A model generated the notes under the pieces. It worked only from the letters and a program-made list of their open reading frames with translations. It was not told the origin of the DNA and did not search any database. DNA of 62,000 nt, taken from contig CAJNDS010000001.1 in assembly GCA_905221605.1 (NCBI GenBank), forward strand, positions 3,028,749-3,090,748, read 5' to 3'. Made by a program: the position numbers and the translations under genes. Shown piece by piece: positions 1-62,000 of this stretch (the first letter of the stretch is position 1; every line of letters begins with the position of its first letter). The stretch comes from Symbiodinium natans (Eukaryota > Sar > Dinophyceae > Suessiales > Symbiodiniaceae).

Positions 1-1745
1 CACGCGTGAAAAACCTCATAAAAACACGGTATTTACGGTGATTTCAGCGTTTTTCAGCGTTTTTTATTGCCTTGGGCCCGCGGGCCAGGGCTGCTGATGC
101 TCATGATGCTCGCCTGGTTTTGGGCTTCCGGTACCCCCCCCAAACCTTGAAAAACGTGGTTTCGGCCTGGCGCGCGCCCCATGTGAAAAGCTAGGGCCGA
201 TGATGCGCGCCCGTGAGGGTTTAATGGGGTGCTGCGGGTGTTTTGTGGCCTCGGTTTTTCGTAAAAACCCATGGTTTTTACGAGGTTTTCGTGCTTTTCG
301 CACCACCGCGTGTTGCGTCCCCTTGGATGCCGTTTTGGAGGCCTCCCGAAGGGCCCCGCGCGAATTTGAAGCAATTTTGGGCGGGGTCGGCGGCTCGGGC
401 GCTCGCCCCTTAAAGCTAGCGCTTTAGTGCGACGCGGGCTCCCCCCTGGACCACGGGCGGCGCGGGGGCGTGCCCGGATTTCAGGCCTAGCGGCACGGGC
501 CGGCCCCCGCCCCCCAAAGCACGAAACCTTGAACCTTGGCACTGTCTTCTCTTTCCCGTGTCTTTGTCCTCTCCTTCTCTCTGTCTCTCTTTCTCCTGCC
601 TTCGCCACCCCTCCCTCCCCCACCCCCCCGCGCGCCCGCGCGCGCGCGCGCGCGCGCGCGCACCCGCATCAGGAGCATCAGTGGGGTTGGTTTGGGGGCC
701 TTAAAAGCATTCTATGCATGCGTTTTGCCTTCGAAAAACCTTCAGAAAACGCTGTAAACACGTGTTTTTGGGCTTGGGAAGCCTTTTGGGACCCAGGAAA
801 GGGAGCATCATGAGCATCAGCGGCCTCCCCCAGGCCATCCAAAACCCCCTTAAACACGCCGATTGTATGTGCTTGAACGCTTGCGTGCCCACGAAACCCC
901 CAAAAGCAAGACCCCGAATGCCCTTAAGGGCATTCGGGGTCCTGCTGTTCGGGTGTTTTGTAGGCACGAAGCCGTTCGAGCGCGTAAAATGAGCGATTTT
1001 AGGGGCGTTTTTACGTGGACCCACAAAACACTCGGTATTTACGAGGTTTTCTGCTGTTGGAACACCCCCCCAAACCGAGCATCATGAGCATCAGCTGGGT
1101 CTCTGGGTCGTGGGCCCGGAGGCCCACGAAGCCCACATGAGAAACGATGGCTCGATGATGCCCCGGACCCCCGCGCATCAGCAGCATCAGCAGACCCCCC
1201 CCCCGACGTGGGTTTCGATGATGCGCACTTTGGGGGCGGGTCAAGGGCAACAAGGGTGGGGGTCGGAGGCACGCGTGAAAACCCTCATAAAACACGGTAT
1301 TTACGGTGATTTCAGCGTTTTTCAGCGTTTTTTCTTGCCCTGGGTCCGCGGGCCAGGGCTGCTGATGCTCATGATGCTCGCCTGGTTTTGGGCTTCCGGT
1401 ACCCCCCCCAAACCTTGAAAAACATGGTTTCGGCCTGGCGCGCGCCCCATGTGAAAAGCTAGGGTCGATGATGCGTGCCCGTGAGGGTTTAATGGGGTGC
1501 TGCGGGTGTTTTGTGGCCTCGGTTTTTCGTAAAAACCCATGGTTTTTACGAGGTTTTCGTGCTTTTCGCACCACCGCGTGTTGCGTCCCCTTGGATGCCG
1601 TTTCGGAGGCCTCCCGAAGGGCCCCGCGCGAATTTGAAGCAATTTTGGGCGGGGTCGGCGGCTCGGGCGCTCGCCCCTTGAAGCTAGCGCTTTAGTGCGA
1701 CGCGGGCTCCGCCCTGGACCACGGGCGGCGCGGGGGCCGGATTTA
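1..1745. repeat. Tandem repeat, about 1.27-kb unit
   Basis: The block at 1-470 recurs at 1270-1740 with only scattered differences, an offset of about 1,268 bases. The spacer (471-1269) holds a CT-rich run, a GC dinucleotide run near 633-660 and further copies of a short core reading GCATCATGAGCATCAG and close variants. Short open frames occur on both strands, but they follow the repeat and look non-coding. No TTTAGGG arrays are present here, unlike the next 53 kb. The window starts inside a unit, so the array probably continues to the left. Confidence 0.85.
910..941. repeat. 32-bp perfect palindrome
   Basis: GACCCCGAATGCCCTT is followed immediately by its exact reverse complement, with no loop. 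The symmetry continues a few bases further out with one mismatch. It could form a cruciform in DNA or a hairpin in RNA. It lies in the spacer between the two 1.27-kb repeat copies. Confidence 0.9.
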
Positions 1746-1837
1746 AGAGCCTCGGCTCAAGCCGCCGACCCCGCTGGAGCTCTAAACCCGCTCGCATGGT
1801 TCGAACATCATCAGCCTGCTCGGCCGAGTTCTGTGAA

Positions 1838-1992
1838 ACGTTTGGGGGGGGGTAGGGGGTAGCACCAGGACTGGGCGGCTTGGGTGGGGGTGGGGGGGGG
1901 GTGGGGCTGGGGGGGGGGGCGGGGGGGCGGTGGGGGCGGTGGGGGGGGGGGCGGGGGGGGGCAGGGGGCGGGGGGGGGTGGGGGGGGTGGTG
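1838..1992. repeat. G-rich tract
   Basis: Runs of G interrupted by single T or C bases; the minus strand reads as proline-rich. Low-complexity sequence able to form G-quadruplexes. It marks the edge between the 1.27-kb repeats and the telomere-like field. Confidence 0.8.
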
Positions 1993-2363
1993 TGGGTGCC
2001 GAAAACGCTGATTTTGCTGAGGGCGCCCCTACCCCCTGTGCTGAACCGCCTGTCCTCCACGAAAAAATTGTGCACCGACCCCTCTCCGCGTTTTGGGGGG
2101 GTAGAGGGAGGTTTTCACCTCCTCAAAACCCATCCAAAGCCAGCATCGGCGGACCTAAACCCTAAACCCGAAACCGGAAACCCGAAACCCTAAACCCGAA
2201 ACCCTAAACCCGAAACCCTAGACCCGAGACCGGAAGCCCGAAACCCTAAACCCGAAACCCTAAACCCGAAACCCTAAACCCGAAACCCTAAACCCTACCC
2301 TAAACCCTAAAAGCCATAGGGCTTAGGCAAGACCAAGGATCCGTAGAAGAACTCTGTAACGAG

Positions 2364-55062
<52,699 letters not shown>

Positions 55063-55430
55063 GTTTTTTGTGGCTCCGAGGGGCTTTAGGCTATTGGCCG
55101 GGGCTTGAGGGCTACAGGGTTTAGGGTTTAGGGCTAGGGTTTAGGATTTAGGGTTTTAGGGTTTGGGGTTTAAGGTCTGGGGTTTAGGGTTTAGGGCTAG
55201 GGTTTGGGGATTAGGGTTCAGGGTTTAGGTTTGGTTGGGTTTAGGGTTTAGGGTCTATAAGGTCCAAGCAAGGGCTTGCCTGGGACCTACCTTGCACCTT
55301 ACATTGTATGGGGACGACCATATACGGCATAGGCATCAAAAAAAAAAATAGGCATCAAAAAGAAAAATAATAGGGATCAATAAAAAAAATAATAGGCATA
55401 AAAAAAATAAGCCATCCGGCCCACCTGCGT

Positions 55431-55600
55431 GGTCCTCTGGTCCCGTGGTCCTCTGGTCCCGTGGTCCTCTGGTCCCGTGGTCCTCTGGTCCCGTGGTCCT
55501 CTGGTCACGTGGTCCTCTGGTCCCGTGGTCCTCTGGTCCCGTGGTCCTCTGGTCCCGTGGTCCCCTGGTCTTGTGGTCCCCTGGTCCTCTGGTCCTCTGG
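55431..55600. repeat. 16-bp minisatellite
   Basis: About ten copies of GGTCCTCTGGTCCCGT. Open frames are repeat translation. Confidence 0.95.
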
Positions 55601-55639
55601 TCTGCTTGTCTGTCCGCCTGGTCCTGCGGGTCCTATGCG

Positions 55640-55733
55640 TATAAATAAAAAATTAAATTAGACAAATAAGTAAAAATCAATAAATAAATATATATATATT
55701 ATATACACACGATAGTGAAGGTCAACGTGTGTG

Positions 55734-55765
<32 letters not shown>

Positions 55766-56545
55766 TGTATGTATGTATGTATGTATGTATGTATGTATGT
55801 ATGTATGTATGTATGTATGTATGTATGTATGTATGTGCATATATATATACATATTACATAATACACATTACATTACACATTACCTATTATATACTATACA
55901 TTATATATTATATATTATATATTATATATTATATATTATATATTATGTATTATGTATTATGTATTACGTATTCTGTATTTTGTATTATGTATTATGTATT
56001 ATGTATTAATTATGTATCAGTAATTCTATATTATATATTATATATTATATAATTTATTATATATTATATATTATCTGTTATACGATATATATATATATAT
56101 AAAACATTATATCATGTGTATTAAGGATATATATATTGATATACACTTATATGATATATATATATATATCATATAATATATATCATTTATATTGTATTAT
56201 TATTACATTATATATATATATATATATCATTATATTTATATTTTCATATTGTCGAACATTATATGATATGTGTATGTACATAAATAAGTAAACATAAATA
56301 TGAATAAATAAATAAACATAAATAAATACATATACATACATATATATATATATATTTATTTATATATATCGCATATTGTATATTATATGTCATATATTGC
56401 ATATCATGTATTGTGTATTGCATATTATATACTGCATATAATGCAAAATATAAAGTATATAATATATAACATATACTGTATACATAATGTACAATATATA
56501 AAATATATAATATTATTTATTATTAATAAATTTATTAGTTATTAT
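55640..56545. repeat. ATGT microsatellite and AT-rich block
   Basis: GTAT/ATGT run (55733-55840), then ATTATAT-type sequence with several small palindromes to 56545. It divides the repeat field from the GC-rich minus-strand region. Its strand symmetry gives long hairpins. Confidence 0.9.
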
Positions 56546-56549
56546 TTGT

Positions 56550-57520
56550 GAAGTCGACCAGCACTGGACTTGCACTAAGCCAATGCAATCACAGCCCGGT
56601 CACGCTGTTTTACGACTTCGCGAGTCCAAGCACTTGTGCAGCTACGCCTGAGTGCGTCCGGTCGGACCGCACAGCAACCTAAGAGCTACTGTACGACTCT
56701 ACCGTGCTCAAAGGCACAAGCTCGGTACTTGAGCCAAAATATTGGCATTGATACTAATTGCAAAACTACACATGCAAAGGAACAACAGCTACAGCACTGA
56801 CTGACAGCAAGCACTGCATTCATGCTTTGACCTGCTCACATTCGCCCCTCAGCCGAGGCTCCCAGCTCATCACGAGCCTTCAGTGCATCAAGCACTTCTG
56901 CAGTGTGCCCAAGGGTGTCGCGTGCGACCAAGGTGGTCCGCACATCAAGAGCATTGGCATGCGGCAGGGACGCTAGCCCGCACCACCCAAACGAACGCAC
57001 GACGACAGCAACCCTCTGCAACCCTTAACAGCTCCCTTGGCACTTCAGGCCTCAACCTTTTGCTGGAAGGCGAGGCTCCTGGGTTTCTGGCAGGTCTAAG
57101 TGCTGCTACCAGTGCTGAAACTATGGTACACTGTACACTGTACACTACCGGTCCTAAGCTACGGCTACGGCTACTCACCTATCCGAAACTACCCTACGGG
57201 CTACCAGACTCAGCGAGAGCCGCGCACATGGCTTGTGCCGCAGGCAATGCAGCTCACACGCGCTTCGGCGAGCGCATTGCCGCGACCAGGACACGGTCCG
57301 CAGCACCTGCAAAAGAGCACCCTCAGCACGAGGGGCCACAGGCAGGGCTGAGGAGAAAGGTGCGGGGAATGCAAAATGGGCAGGTCTCCAACCTGCCGCG
57401 GCTTTTCGCCCGCAGTCAAGCAAAAGAAAATGCAAAAGGTTGGCGAAGCAACGTGCCGTGCTGCAACGCCTGCTCTGATAATGCGTGGATGCATACCACG
57501 CCGCGCCAACTGGCCGCAGC
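56550..57520 (-). other. Region downstream of the minus-strand genes, no gene recognised
   Basis: Mixed-composition sequence without telomere-like repeats. Several frames are open, but none shows a domain. May hold the 3' part of the transcript. Confidence 0.35.
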
Positions 57521-59460
57521 CTACTCGATACCCTGTGGAGCAGTGTTGGGGGCACGAGTGGCGTTGCCAGCAACGTTGGAGCTACTGGCTCGCTCCAGCT
57601 GAGGGCGCCTTGCGACCGCCTCATCGAGGGAGAATGCCTCAGCCGACACCCTCTGGAAATCCTCGATGTAGGACTGCGCGACCGGGTGCGTCTTGGGGAC
57701 CTCAAGCCTAAGCCCTGCCTCCGCATTGGCTTTGCTGCTTGTGGTAAAATTGAGGCTCCCAATCAGCACCACCGCGCCATCAGGCCGCAGTAGGCAAAGG
57801 GCCTTGGCATGGTGAAGCCCTTGGATACCGGTACCTACTTTAGCCCCGCGGCCGTCGCGAGCATAGGCATCGCGCACGGATGTGCCGCAACCCACCTTCA
57901 CCTCGGCGCCTGCAGCCGCCAAGCGTTTCAACGCTTGCCACTGCAGTTTGGTGCGGTGGCATTGTCCCATGTCGGCGACAATCCGAACGCCTGCGCCCTT
58001 GCTAAGCGACGCTTCGATTGCCTCGATGCAGGATGGGCAATCTAAGCTGTACGCCCGGATGTAGATCACATCCTCTGCTGCTCCAGACCCAAGCAGCGTT
58101 TGGGCGGCCTGAACGTATGGCCCGCCCGCAAGGAATTCCGCTTCTTTGACTGGAGAACTCCTAGCGGGGACTGGGCCCTTGTTCCTCCGGCTGGGTGTGC
58201 GCGCCACAGTGGCAGTGGCGGCACGTTGCACGAAGCCGGACTGTGCGTGGGCTGCGCTCGCTCCATCTGCTGGGGCCGCGGCCAGGTCACGACCCGCGAG
58301 CCCCTGAAAGCAGGAGAGCCCGCGGCTCTTGGCCGCAAGTTGGGAGAAGCATCCTTCACTGTTCCCCAAACCCAACACAACCTTACCCTTAGTTAGGGCT
58401 TCGGAGGCGGTACTCCGAATGGAGTCTGTGAGCGCAGAACCCGCGCCTCGCTGGGCCGCGTGCAAAAACCCTAGGGATCGTGCGGTGTCCATTGCGGCAT
58501 CGCAGTGCCCGCAACGTCCCTCTGCTAGGTAAGCACGACAGCCACAGGCAGCTGTCTCCTCCTTGAGGTGCACCCAAACTTTATGGGTCACCCCTTTCTT
58601 AGTGCTCGCGACCTCAAACGTCGCTTCAGAGCCAATGAGTTGAGACAGCCGCGCCTCAGGGGCCGCGGTGTTGCCATGTCGCAGATGCGCAATGCGATTG
58701 GCAACGGCACGACTCACGTACCACAGAACAGCGCTGCACAAGATCACTACTACCAGAGTGATGGCTGTTCCGGCGACCCACACGGTCCGCCTGGCCCCAT
58801 GACCGATTTCCTCGACAACGTCGGCCGAAATTGTCGCAACCGCGTGCATGGAGTCCTCGACAACATGCACAGCGCCGCGGTGCAACTGTAAGGCAATCGG
58901 CGCCGACGCTGCAGCCGCCAGGCCCCACCAGCCGTTGATGTTCCCGTTAAGGGCGTGCATCAAGCGATTGAGGAGCCCGCGACCCAGGAAAAAGGGGGTC
59001 CGCGGCGGAAGCGGAACACTTGGCGGCGGCCGGACCGACCCGCACGGGAAGGCTGGGACCCAGCTTGTGCTTGGGCGGGGTTGGAGCGCGGCAACTATGC
59101 CCGCGGCGTAAGCGCCCCAGGCGTACCTGCCCCTCCCCTTGGGCTTGCCCTTGGCATCGGACTTGCCTCTGCCCTTCGGCTTGCCCTGGCCCTTGCCACG
59201 GGCATCGGCCCAAGCACTCCAAGGGTCGCGGCCCTTGCCGTGCGTCGCCTCTTCGCGACGCCGCTTACCGCCCCTCTTCTTGTGTTTGTTTCTAAGAAGA
59301 GGTTGGATGGTTTCTTGGTCCATCGCACGATTGGCCAGAAGGATCTCGTGCTCCAGCTCATCCTGACTGCTTTCGGAGCCTGAGTCCCTCTCTGCCGCGG
59401 ATCCGGGATCCCGCGAGAGACGACCTCTGCCAGACGGAGAGGGGTGCTGCAGCGAAAGCA
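57521..59460 (-). CDS. Phospholipase D-like protein with SWIM-type motif and membrane helix
   Basis: About 640 residues. Residues 1-50 acidic/serine-rich; 66-120 lysine/glycine-rich; a membrane helix at about 234-258 (VWVAGTAITLVVVILCSAVL); a SWIM-type zinc motif CxC(314, 316)...C325-x-H327; a PLD/Zucchini-like domain at 450-620 with H559-x-K561, D569 and G576-S577-x-N579. A single HKD motif is typical of mitochondrial cardiolipin hydrolase/Zucchini nucleases, which dimerise to make one active site. The frame upstream of about 59450 is not this one: the RanBP2 finger is in another frame, so the natural start is unclear. No introns inside. Confidence 0.8.
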
Positions 59461-60130
59461 CAGCTGCCTGAATGAAAGGTTCCATTCATAGCAGTTAGGG
59501 CACTGCCACCCAGCAATGCGGAGCGCTTCGCTGATGTGACCATCGCGCTCCGCCTTCTCCGCCTGGCGCCGCTCTCGCTTCTTGGCGCGCTCGGCCGCCT
59601 GTGCCTCCTCGGCCGCCTGGAGGGCTTCAGCGAGTTCTTCATCGCTGAGAAGCCTCGCGGCATCCGCCCGCGCTTGCTGGTCTTCAAGCGCTTCGGCGGA
59701 AAACCTCCGCCTCCATTGCTCGGGCGCGGTTTGAGGGTCTACCTCCCACCACCCGATGTCGATCCCGTTGATCCATCGGCCGTCGCACGGGGCGCCCGCC
59801 TTCGGGCCGCCCGCGTGCGTGGTGAGGCACTGGTCCTCGGTAACCGGGTTAATGGCTTCACAGAAGAAGCACCGCCAGCTGCCGTAGGGGTAAAAGCGGC
59901 CTTCGACGTAGGCCCGGTTGGCTGGGAGGGCGACGTCGTCCGCCTCATCCGCGGTGCCCGCCTCCATCTCAACCGAGACCTCCTCGTCCTTGACAACCTC
60001 AGCTTCCTCCTCCTGTTCCTCCTTGACCAGGGGCTCTTCTTGCTCCCGGCCAACGTTGAGGTGGGACTCAGTGCGAACCTCGGCGCGCATCAAAATGACG
60101 TCAAGGCTTTCCGCGGCTGGGTCGCCCGCG
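59430..60130 (-). CDS. Protein segment with RanBP2-type zinc finger
   Basis: Acidic start (EEQEEE), a Cys cluster near WRCFFCEAINP, a long charged helix, then WQCPNCYEWNLSFRQLCFRC, which fits the RanBP2 finger W-x-C-x2-C-x3-N-x6-C-x2-C exactly. Such fingers bind RNA or ubiquitin. Directly after it this frame loses coding character and the neighbouring frame takes over, a likely one-base shift near 59400-59445. Confidence 0.72.
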
Positions 60131-60590
60131 AAGAAGAAAAATCGATCTCCTTGGCATGGAGATCGTCAAGAGGCGTCACCAGGTCTGGCGAGTAATCTCG
60201 CTTGGAGCGACGACGCTCTGCCAGGCGTTGCTGAACGTCGCTCGTCGGCGGCCCGAGGGCCCGCCCGCGCGGAGCGGCCTTCCGCGGAGGTCCATGCTCG
60301 GCCTCCTCCGTGGGCTCGCTCTTGGGCGTTGACCCTCCATCGCTACCCTCTGGAGCGGGATCCAGCTCGGGGTCATCGCGAAGCCATCCCGGCGGATGAC
60401 TACCACCGTAAATGTGGTGCGATCCGTCTTCAAGCTGGATTCGGTCCCCTCTCTTCAGGAGCGGGACCTTCGAGTGATCGTACCCGTTGGCTTTGTGGTA
60501 CCGAATCACTCGGAGCATGGGCACCTCCCATACCCACCGTCCTTTCCTCGGCGGAACAACCGTCCCCGCCAGTCTTGACGAAAAGGGTCA
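60120..60590 (-). CDS. Protein segment, basic and proline-rich
   Basis: Reads TVVPPRKGRWVWEVPMLRV, later LLKRGDRIQLEDGSHHIYGG and LAERRRSKRDYSPDL. Unrecognised. Lies in a frame shifted by one from both neighbours, with changes near 60130 and 60590. Confidence 0.6.
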
Positions 60591-60970
60591 AGAGGTGCGG
60601 AGGGGCTGATCCCCAGGTCGGGCGGAAGAGAGGCGCCATGGCAGGCCGCCTGATGCAAGTGGTATTGCACCAGCGACTCAAAGGCCAGCCCGCATCCAGG
60701 AGCTGAGCATCCGTAGTGGCCGTCAGCATTGGGGCGAGGCACCTCTGGGGCCGGGGCGGACCGGACGGTCCCGCCTCTTGAAGGCCTGGCGGAACTGCTC
60801 GATCCCGCACCCCCGGGGGCATCCTGACCATCGTCAGACACCTCTTCCCCGTCGGCGCCTTCCTCGGCCGCCCGATTCTCTCCCCCACGGCGCAGAGTTT
60901 TGAGGGAATCCTCACGCTTGGTGATCTTCTCTAACTTCACCATCGCGGTTCCCGCCACCTCCAGTATTCT
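60585..60970 (-). CDS. Protein segment with C2H2 finger
   Basis: Starts VAGTAMVKLEKITKREDSL. The finger reads YGCSAPGCGLAFESLVQYHL then HQAACH: C-x4-C-x12-H-x4-H with F and V/Y in the usual places. Frame changes at both ends (about 60960 and 60590). Confidence 0.68.
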
Positions 60971-61400
60971 TGACTGGAGTTTCTGCGCTCAGAAGAGCTT
61001 CGGACCGCGCGAGGTACTCCTTCGCGCTGCTGACCACCGATTGGCCAAGTTCGAGGACTCCCTCCTCTCTACTCTCGGCCTGGGCCTCACCAGCGGGCCC
61101 CTCGTCCTCCTTCACCTTGACCGCGGCTGGAGGCGCCCGCGTGTCGGGAAGATCCGAGCTGGAACTATCTTCCTCGACACCTTCGGCTTCTTGGGCTGCC
61201 TCTTCCTCGAGCGAGTCTTCGGGCTCGAGGGCATTGGGGCCAGGGACGTTGCGCCTGGGATACTCCTTGGGCCTCGCCGGAACGATCGAAGTCCTAGGAG
61301 TCCCTGCAGGACGCCCTTTGGCCTTAGGCGCGGCCTTAGGAGGGGTAACAGGTCGGGCGCCCCCGCGGCCATGACACGGCCCGCAGGGGCCAGCACAACC
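60955..61400 (-). CDS. Acidic protein segment
   Basis: In frame: PGPNALEPEDSLEEEAAQEA, then GVEEDSSSSDLPDTRAP, ending LLSAETPVKN before a frame change. Low-complexity, likely disordered. A competing open frame over the same bases looks like a shadow (arginine/proline-rich). Confidence 0.6.
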
Positions 61401-62000
61401 GTCGAGGAGCTCGCGCCACTGCTGGCCGCAGCAGCCTGGGACGCTTGGACCGTGCCCAGTTTCGGTCCTCGCCCCAACGGCGGGTGGGGGCCCGCACTGA
61501 TGTCGCCTAAACTCCTTAGGTCGACATGCTGGATCAACCGATCCACTTCTAACTCAGCTATTAAGATGGAGTAAACAGCTGAGCCTTTGGGGAGTGCCCA
61601 GATGCGGGAGATGCCGGTGGCTCTAATCTGGCCAGTGAGAGCCGCCCCATCAGCGCCCGCATAGATAGGCACTCCGGCGTCCCGCAGGACCGCCAGCCGG
61701 ACCTCGACTATGCAAGTCGATCCGCGGCGGAACCCGCGTCTCCCGTCCTCCCACTGCGTGGGGCAGTGTCCTAGGACGTAGTGGACCCCGAGGCGGCCTC
61801 CCGGCCCGCCGCCGGGACCAAGCCATTCTCGATCAGGCTCGGCACGACATGCAAGTCCGTGCCGTGCCACATGGCCGGGCCGTACCGATCTATGAGTTCG
61901 TTGATGCCGGCCTCACTTAGGCCCTCCATCATGAACCCCATAGGATGGCCACAATCGGCCGAATGGCCTTGGAAGGCACGCAAGTAGCCAGCGTACGCGC
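61390..62000 (-). CDS. Tpt1/KptA-like RNA 2'-phosphotransferase domain, 5' partial, frameshifted
   Basis: Tpt1/KptA enzymes remove an internal RNA 2'-phosphate using NAD+, classically the last step of tRNA splicing. From the window edge inward: YLRAFQGHS (family motif RxxQGHS), MWHGTDLHVVPSLIENGLVP (family HGT...I...GL), then, after a one-base frame change near 61800-61815, RLGVHYVLGH, GFRRGSTCIVEVRL, GVPIYAGADGAALT. The order of motifs is that of the whole C-terminal lobe. The gene runs off the window at 62000. Whether the shift is a pseudogene lesion or a sequence error cannot be told. Confidence 0.75.

Noticed and set aside
54-1700. Open frames in the 1.27-kb repeats on both strands
   Set aside because: They overlap each other on both strands, follow the repeat unit and show no domain.

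Overview
The window looks like nuclear DNA of a dinoflagellate, most likely of the Suessiales/Symbiodiniaceae type. The reasons are TTTAGGG-type repeats, very small exons, splice donors that are often GC (or GA) as well as GT, acceptors of the AG|G type, and introns that coincide with inverted-repeat transposable elements carrying target-site duplications. This is inference; no marker gene names the species.

Layout. 1-1.75 kb: about 1.27-kb tandem repeat units with a 32-bp perfect palindrome. 1.83-2.0 kb: a G-rich tract. 2.36-55.06 kb: a dense field of telomere-like TTTAGGG/CCCTAAA arrays, MITE-like elements and microsatellites that at first looks empty. Between the arrays lie dozens of short plus-strand coding islands. 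Read in order, and with matching codon phases across most neighbouring junctions, they spell an ABC transporter of the MRP/ABCC type: first transmembrane domain (2.4-15.6 kb), first nucleotide-binding domain (18.9-33.0 kb: Walker A, signature motif, Walker B, end of domain), a long linker with two CxxC motifs, a helical stretch and basic/serine-rich segments (34.4-51.0 kb, assignment less sure), and the start of the second transmembrane domain (51.4-55.1 kb). The rest of the second transmembrane domain and the second nucleotide-binding domain are not in the window. 55.25-56.55 kb: microsatellites and an AT-rich block. 56.56-62.0 kb: GC-rich minus-strand coding sequence free of telomere-like repeats. 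It carries a Tpt1/KptA-like RNA 2'-phosphotransferase domain, an acidic region, a C2H2 finger, a RanBP2-type finger, a SWIM-like motif and a phospholipase D-like domain, split over at least six reading-frame segments.

The most interesting signal is the intron architecture. Many introns have TTTAGGG arrays just after the donor and CCCTAAA arrays just before the acceptor, so the transcript could fold each such intron on itself. Three introns at 34.5-35.9 kb are whole copies of one inverted-repeat element. A target-site duplication beginning with GT supplies the donor and the element's own terminal AAG supplies the acceptor, so splicing restores the pre-insertion reading frame. Two of these three also carry telomere-like repeats inside. 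Exon borders were chosen by eye from homology, phase and splice dinucleotides; RNA evidence would settle them.
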